Positions 59,727 through 64,000 of a stretch of DNA of 64,000 nucleotides are shown here, piece by piece. The stretch covers positions 2,604,001 to 2,668,000 of the forward strand of contig JACGWO010000007.1 of assembly GCA_034509735.1 (NCBI GenBank). The letters are read 5' to 3'. The DNA comes from Sesamum alatum. Its lineage: Eukaryota; Streptophyta; Magnoliopsida; Lamiales; Pedaliaceae. A program made the translations under genes and the position numbers. A model generated the notes under the pieces. The model had not been told where the DNA came from. It worked only from the letters and a program-made list of their open reading frames with translations, and did not search any database. Numbering within the stretch: position 1 is the first letter of the stretch; each line of letters begins with the position of its first letter.

Positions 59727-60634
59727 CACCTGGGATTTTCGGACTTGATGCAAGAACGCCGGTGAATGCTACAGCAAGAATCAGCTCCTAGGTAGAGAAC
59801 AACACAGATGCAGGGTATGACGAATGTAGTCAATGTTCAACTAATACTCAAGAACAGGAATCTTGGTGGAAAAGAAAGGATATTACACATAAAGAATGCT
59901 GAGGCTGAAGTGTACTAGATTGCAAGAAACCTTTTCTCCTTATCATCTCATCGTAGTTGGTAATAGTTTATGCACCATAGAGAAAAGAAGCCACCACAGG
60001 AATAAAGAATGACCATTTCCCCACCTGCCAAAATAGCTGCATAGAACGGACAATGGCTATTTAACTACATAATTATAAATTTATGTTGGTATGAATGTTT
60101 ATTTTGTCAGTTTACAATACAAAGAAACAGCAGCCAATGTGGGCTGCTGCATGGTCAACTTCTCTTTTGTTTGTATAACTAATAGGAAACTACAAGGGAA
60201 TAGTACTACAAAGATGGAAATTTAGCGACGGAAATCATATCGTCTCAAATTTTATTAGAGACGGATTCTTTTTTACTTACTTCAATTATAAAGGAACTTG
60301 TATGGATTTAAAACTCAAAATTTGTACCAAGATTTGATAAGAAAAAAGTACCAAAATGCGATACAATTCTGAGCTTCTGGACAGGGTTACAAATCAAATA
60401 TATTTATTGCAATACAAACGTGTGATTCTCTACATTACTTGAAGTGGATTAAAGAGTGGATTAAAGAGAACCACTGCCTTTATTTATTTTATCAAACTTG
60501 AAATAATTCTGCATCATCCTGTGAGTTTTTATTATACAACAGAATCAGGGAGATTGGCTGGCTGGGAAGAAGCAGTTCTAAGGCTTAAAACAGACAAACA
60601 GTTTCCCGACGTTATCGTTTTCTATTCTCCTCCA
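59727..60634. other. Spacer between the two NUDT3 copies
   Basis: About 0.9 kb containing the promoter of copy 1 and the 3' end of copy 2. Near 60204-60275 'actacaaagatggaaattta' then 'gcgacggaaat' looks like one end of a CACTA-type miniature element. No TATA box could be assigned with confidence. Confidence 0.4.
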
Positions 60635-63600
60635 TCAATCAGCATGTCTGAGTCCTATACACGGCCCTGTCATCAGACGCTCTTGCGCAAAAATCTCATC
60701 AGCAATCGGGAAATCAGGCAATATGTCGACCGGAACCTAGAGGGAGAAACCAGAAACCGAATCAGAACTTAAATAGTGAAGGATCTGTGTTCATATCGAG
60801 CAACGCCAGACTGGTTTCTCGAATGACACTGAATCATTGTACGAAAAAGGCATGTTCTTGATTCCCCTATGAAATCGGATGTAGTAGTAGTCCTAGTATT
60901 CTTTACATCTACAGAATTTCAACATACGAAGACAGCAAAGACGTTATGTAATGATACTGTAAGTATTATGTCAGCATAAAGCGGATTACCTGAACAGCCT
61001 CCAGTTTCTCAAGCGCAGATTTCAGCGGTTGTGACATCACAGAATGCTTCGACAGAAGTGTTTTTGCAGCGTCTTTGTCGCCTCTTCCTTGTATTGTAAG
61101 AATCTCTCTACTCAAGCTCTCAACAGCATTTTCAACCTTCAGTGAGGGAAGCAGGATGCAGTGTTATATCATTTAAAAGCAAGTCCATGTGGAGTCGAGC
61201 GGATCATACCTTATCAAAGTCGACAGAAAATGTCCCGTCAGGGTGCAAAACGAAGGCACCTTTCTGGAATAGATAGTTAAACTGCAAAGCTTGTCCCTTC
61301 CTACACATATGTTTGACAAAAGTACAGAGATCAAAATTTGGTGCTCTGATCGTTGTTGTAAATTATAGAGAGGTAAGCTGAAAGGCATACCCGTGAGCTT
61401 CCTCTAAGCCGAAACGTACAGAACGGAAGCAACCCGCAAGGAAAGAAACGTACATGGATTTGATCAAGGTGTTTGGGAGTAAATTCTGTCCCCATACAAG
61501 AAAAATGCAGTTTAAAAACGTCTGCATGTAATCTCACTTGGGAAATTACGCATTCTTGCTAATAAACAAGTGCCATTAATCGAAAAGTGGAGCAAACAGC
61601 TGAAGTAGACTCCCAAGGAAGGCAAGATAGTAAGCCAAAATGATCCAAATACAAAGACATGTAAATGCACTCACGCACACACGTGTCTGTGTGTGCTTAC
61701 GAACTAAAAAAAAAAGCTATGAATGAAACTCTTGGCGTTTTAGCGAAGATGAATGAAACTGTAGCATGTTCAGGAATTTAACTTTTTCGTAAGGGGATCG
61801 GTCCCATATTCCAAAATTATATAGGAACAACGTGAGGTTAGTGGCTGCTGGATGATAATCCGAATGATCAATAGTATGTTTCAGGTTCAGATAACAGAGT
61901 GACAAAATTCTATTAGCAAAAGTTCAAAAAGAAACAACAATTCTCCAATGACATTAGCACAAATTCCCAATGGAGAAGTATCTTCAACGCATAAGACCAT
62001 CGGAAATATCATGAACAAAGTGCAAGGGTAAAAGAATAATGCAAGTATCAGTCGGTTACCTCGTTAACAAGAAATCTTAGGGCCCAAAGACCGACGATAT
62101 CAGCTTTAGCTTCTTCCAGAGCTGAGTGAAGTTCTTGCAACTCCTGTTTCATACAAGAAGTTCTTCAAACTGTCAGCAAGACGGCTAGTACAGAAGACAA
62201 ATTTTTACAAGGAAAATAGTAAAGTATATGACTCATTCCATCACCTAGAAGACAAACCGTTAGCTTTTTTAGTATATGACTCATTCCATCACCTAAATTA
62301 ATCTTTTAGCAGATGATTTTGACCATTTGCTTTCTAGAGCTGCAGAGCAATGATGACATATATATGATAACATAAATTGATAAATGGCAGTAGATGCATG
62401 CTCCAGTTTTACGGGTTCTTAAAGATTTTACATATTTGCTATAATATAGCTAGTGCGGTGGTGAGCGCTTCCTTGTTACAAAGTGGAAGGTGGAAAAAGT
62501 ATAAGAACTCTTTATGTTAGTGCATATTGCTTCACAATCTAGTCAGTCTTTTCCCCCAAAACACAGATGTTTTCCTGAAAAGATGCTAAGTTACCACCTT
62601 ATTACGGCAAAAGCACCTATCAGTTCACATTGCTGTCAACAACTCTCTGGTGAACAAACAACTGAAGTATGTCTGGAAGCCATCTTAATAAAGCATGACA
62701 TCCTGATAAACATGTTGACAGTTAAATATGTTGAAACAACTAATGAAATTTTAAACTGTCGACAAACTAAATTAGTTGTAACAACGTTATCATCACACAA
62801 CTAGAGAATACATTTCAATATAAACAATAATAAGTGCATAGGTTGAAAATTAGCAATTTCATGTCAGCATGATCCACGACCTCCTTAAAAAGAGAGAATT
62901 GATTGGAATAGCAGATGAAAGAGGACAACAAAGAGTGAGATTGTAAGAATGAAACATACCAATCTCACAGTAGACTTTTTACCATTCGGAAGGGTTATTG
63001 TATGAGGTCCAATACCATGGCAGCACTCGTGACAAATTATGTGAGTGAAGAAAGAATCAAAGTCGACATATTTGCGCTGTTCCTCTGTTATGCATACATC
63101 AGCTATAGGCTGAAGAATAAGCTTGAACCTGGTCAAGAGAAGCAGACAGAGAAATTAACTGCTGACGAGAAAGGCATAAATAAAGATATCCAAAACTCGT
63201 TCTCCATTCTCCTGAATAACTTTAAGGGCCAACACTGGGATTTGGTCCAAACTATAAATAGTCAACATCTCAAGGGAGGAAAATATACTTTGCTTCTGAA
63301 ATATTCTTGAGCATGACCATAGAGGTTCCTCTGTCTTTTACTATGCGTTCATCATTTGGAAGATTAAATGCAGCAGTTTGTGGACCCTTCACATCCTGCC
63401 AAAGAGATTCATTAACAATAACTCAATGCTACCAAACATCAGGTAAAGTTCAGCTATGCGACAAAGATATGTGCAACTTCTTTGGAGCGAACACATGAAA
63501 AGAAAGTAAAAATAAAAAAGTTCAAGATTATAATTTGTATTAAAGTATATTCAGATAACTTAAAGAGATTCCAGTTTGAGAAACTTGTGATCAGTTAGGA

Positions 63601-64000
63601 ACCTGATTTGTTTATCACAAATCTCCGTTAATGGGCATCTGTTTTTATCATTATAACATCCAAGGCAAGAGAATAAGAAAGACATTAACTAAGCAGTAAC
63701 GGAAGAACTCACAGAGCTTGGCAGAGGAATAGCAAATGTAAGAGTTACAGCCAGCGAATGGAGCAACAATAATTGCTTCCAATTACATGAAAACACGGAG
63801 AAAATACTGTAGAAGTGGAATAGAGAAATTGAAAGTTGGACTACTATGGTACAAAATTTGGATGATGGCATGGGCTCAGAGATACACACATTCAATAAGC
63901 TTCGCTTCCTGGACGCATGTCAAGTTACAGAAAACTGGGATTTTAGAAATGAGCAGGCTTATTTGACATTCCCTTCTTAATTCATGTGCACAGCTTGCTC
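60635..64000 (-). CDS. NUDT3: Nudix hydrolase 3-like protein, tandem copy 2, 3' part only
   Basis: Partial gene running off the right edge. Seven exons of the peptidase-like domain are visible: 63395-63289, 63128-62960, 62143-62060, 61485-61391, 61300-61210, 61136-60990 and 60736-60635, giving 264 residues to the stop. All splice sites are GT-AG and exon lengths equal those of copy 1 except the first (107 against 86) and the last (102 against 69). The motifs are intact: ICHECCHGIGPHTI in the second visible exon and EEAKADIVGLW in the third. The C-terminus reads VPVDILPDFPIADE and then extends about 19 residues. I expected the preceding exon (equivalent of 55862-55767) but did not find it before 64000, so that intron is over 600 bases. 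It is the likely catalytically competent member of the pair. Confidence 0.85.
62224..62295. repeat. Short direct repeat in an intron of NUDT3 copy 2
   Basis: 'gtatatgactcattccatca' plus 'ccta' occurs at 62224-62247 and again at 62272-62295, 48 bases apart. Confidence 0.85.
63396..64000 (-). other. Intron of NUDT3 copy 2 up to the window edge
   Basis: No exon recognised in this stretch; frames here do not match the family. Confidence 0.5.

Noticed and set aside
1..64000. CRISPR array, operon or phage-like module
   Set aside because: The DNA is clearly plant nuclear; no spaced direct-repeat arrays or compact co-directional bacterial genes are present.

Overview
This window is nuclear DNA of a flowering plant, most likely a eudicot. 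It is AT-rich, its genes are split into many short exons with GT-AG introns, and the space between genes is packed with plant transposon families. I cannot name the species. The real genes are all on the minus strand. I found them by joining exon fragments with consistent splice phase; most other open reading frames are chance or belong to transposons.

Layout. 1-6.4 kb: repeats only, including a 1 kb inverted-repeat element with a cytosine-rich core, CACTA-type and Mutator-like miniature elements, and one element nested in another. 6.6-8.9 kb: a complete seven-exon CYP707A gene (abscisic acid 8'-hydroxylase). A miniature element has inserted into its last codons and now supplies the stop. 9-30 kb: a gene desert with at least fifteen mobile-element copies, among them a tRNA-derived SINE with clear target duplications, Helitron-like elements and foldback elements with 9-bp target duplications. 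30.06-37.32 kb: one degraded Ty3/gypsy retrotransposon of Tat type on the minus strand, with LTRs, gag and integrase remnants, an antisense reading region and two later insertions. 37.3-47.5 kb: a second desert with miniature elements and a Helitron whose exact ends are revealed by the element it interrupts. 47.6-51.3 kb: a complete nine-exon F-box gene resembling SKIP31. 52.8-59.7 kb: a complete 21-exon gene for a Nudix hydrolase fused to a dipeptidyl-peptidase-III-like domain (NUDT3 type). 60.6-64 kb: the 3' half of a tandem paralogue of that gene, cut by the window edge.

The genes do not form a pathway. CYP707A removes abscisic acid, the F-box protein should recruit substrates to an SCF ubiquitin ligase, and the NUDT3 pair is a local duplication. 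The most interesting biology is in that pair: the partial copy keeps both peptidase motifs, while the complete copy has lost the first metal-binding histidine, has a changed residue in the second motif, lacks an acidic residue of the Nudix box, and uses a GC-AG last intron swollen by repeats, yet keeps an open frame of 770 codons. I saw no CRISPR array, operon, rRNA or intact tRNA gene, and no clearly novel multi-gene system.
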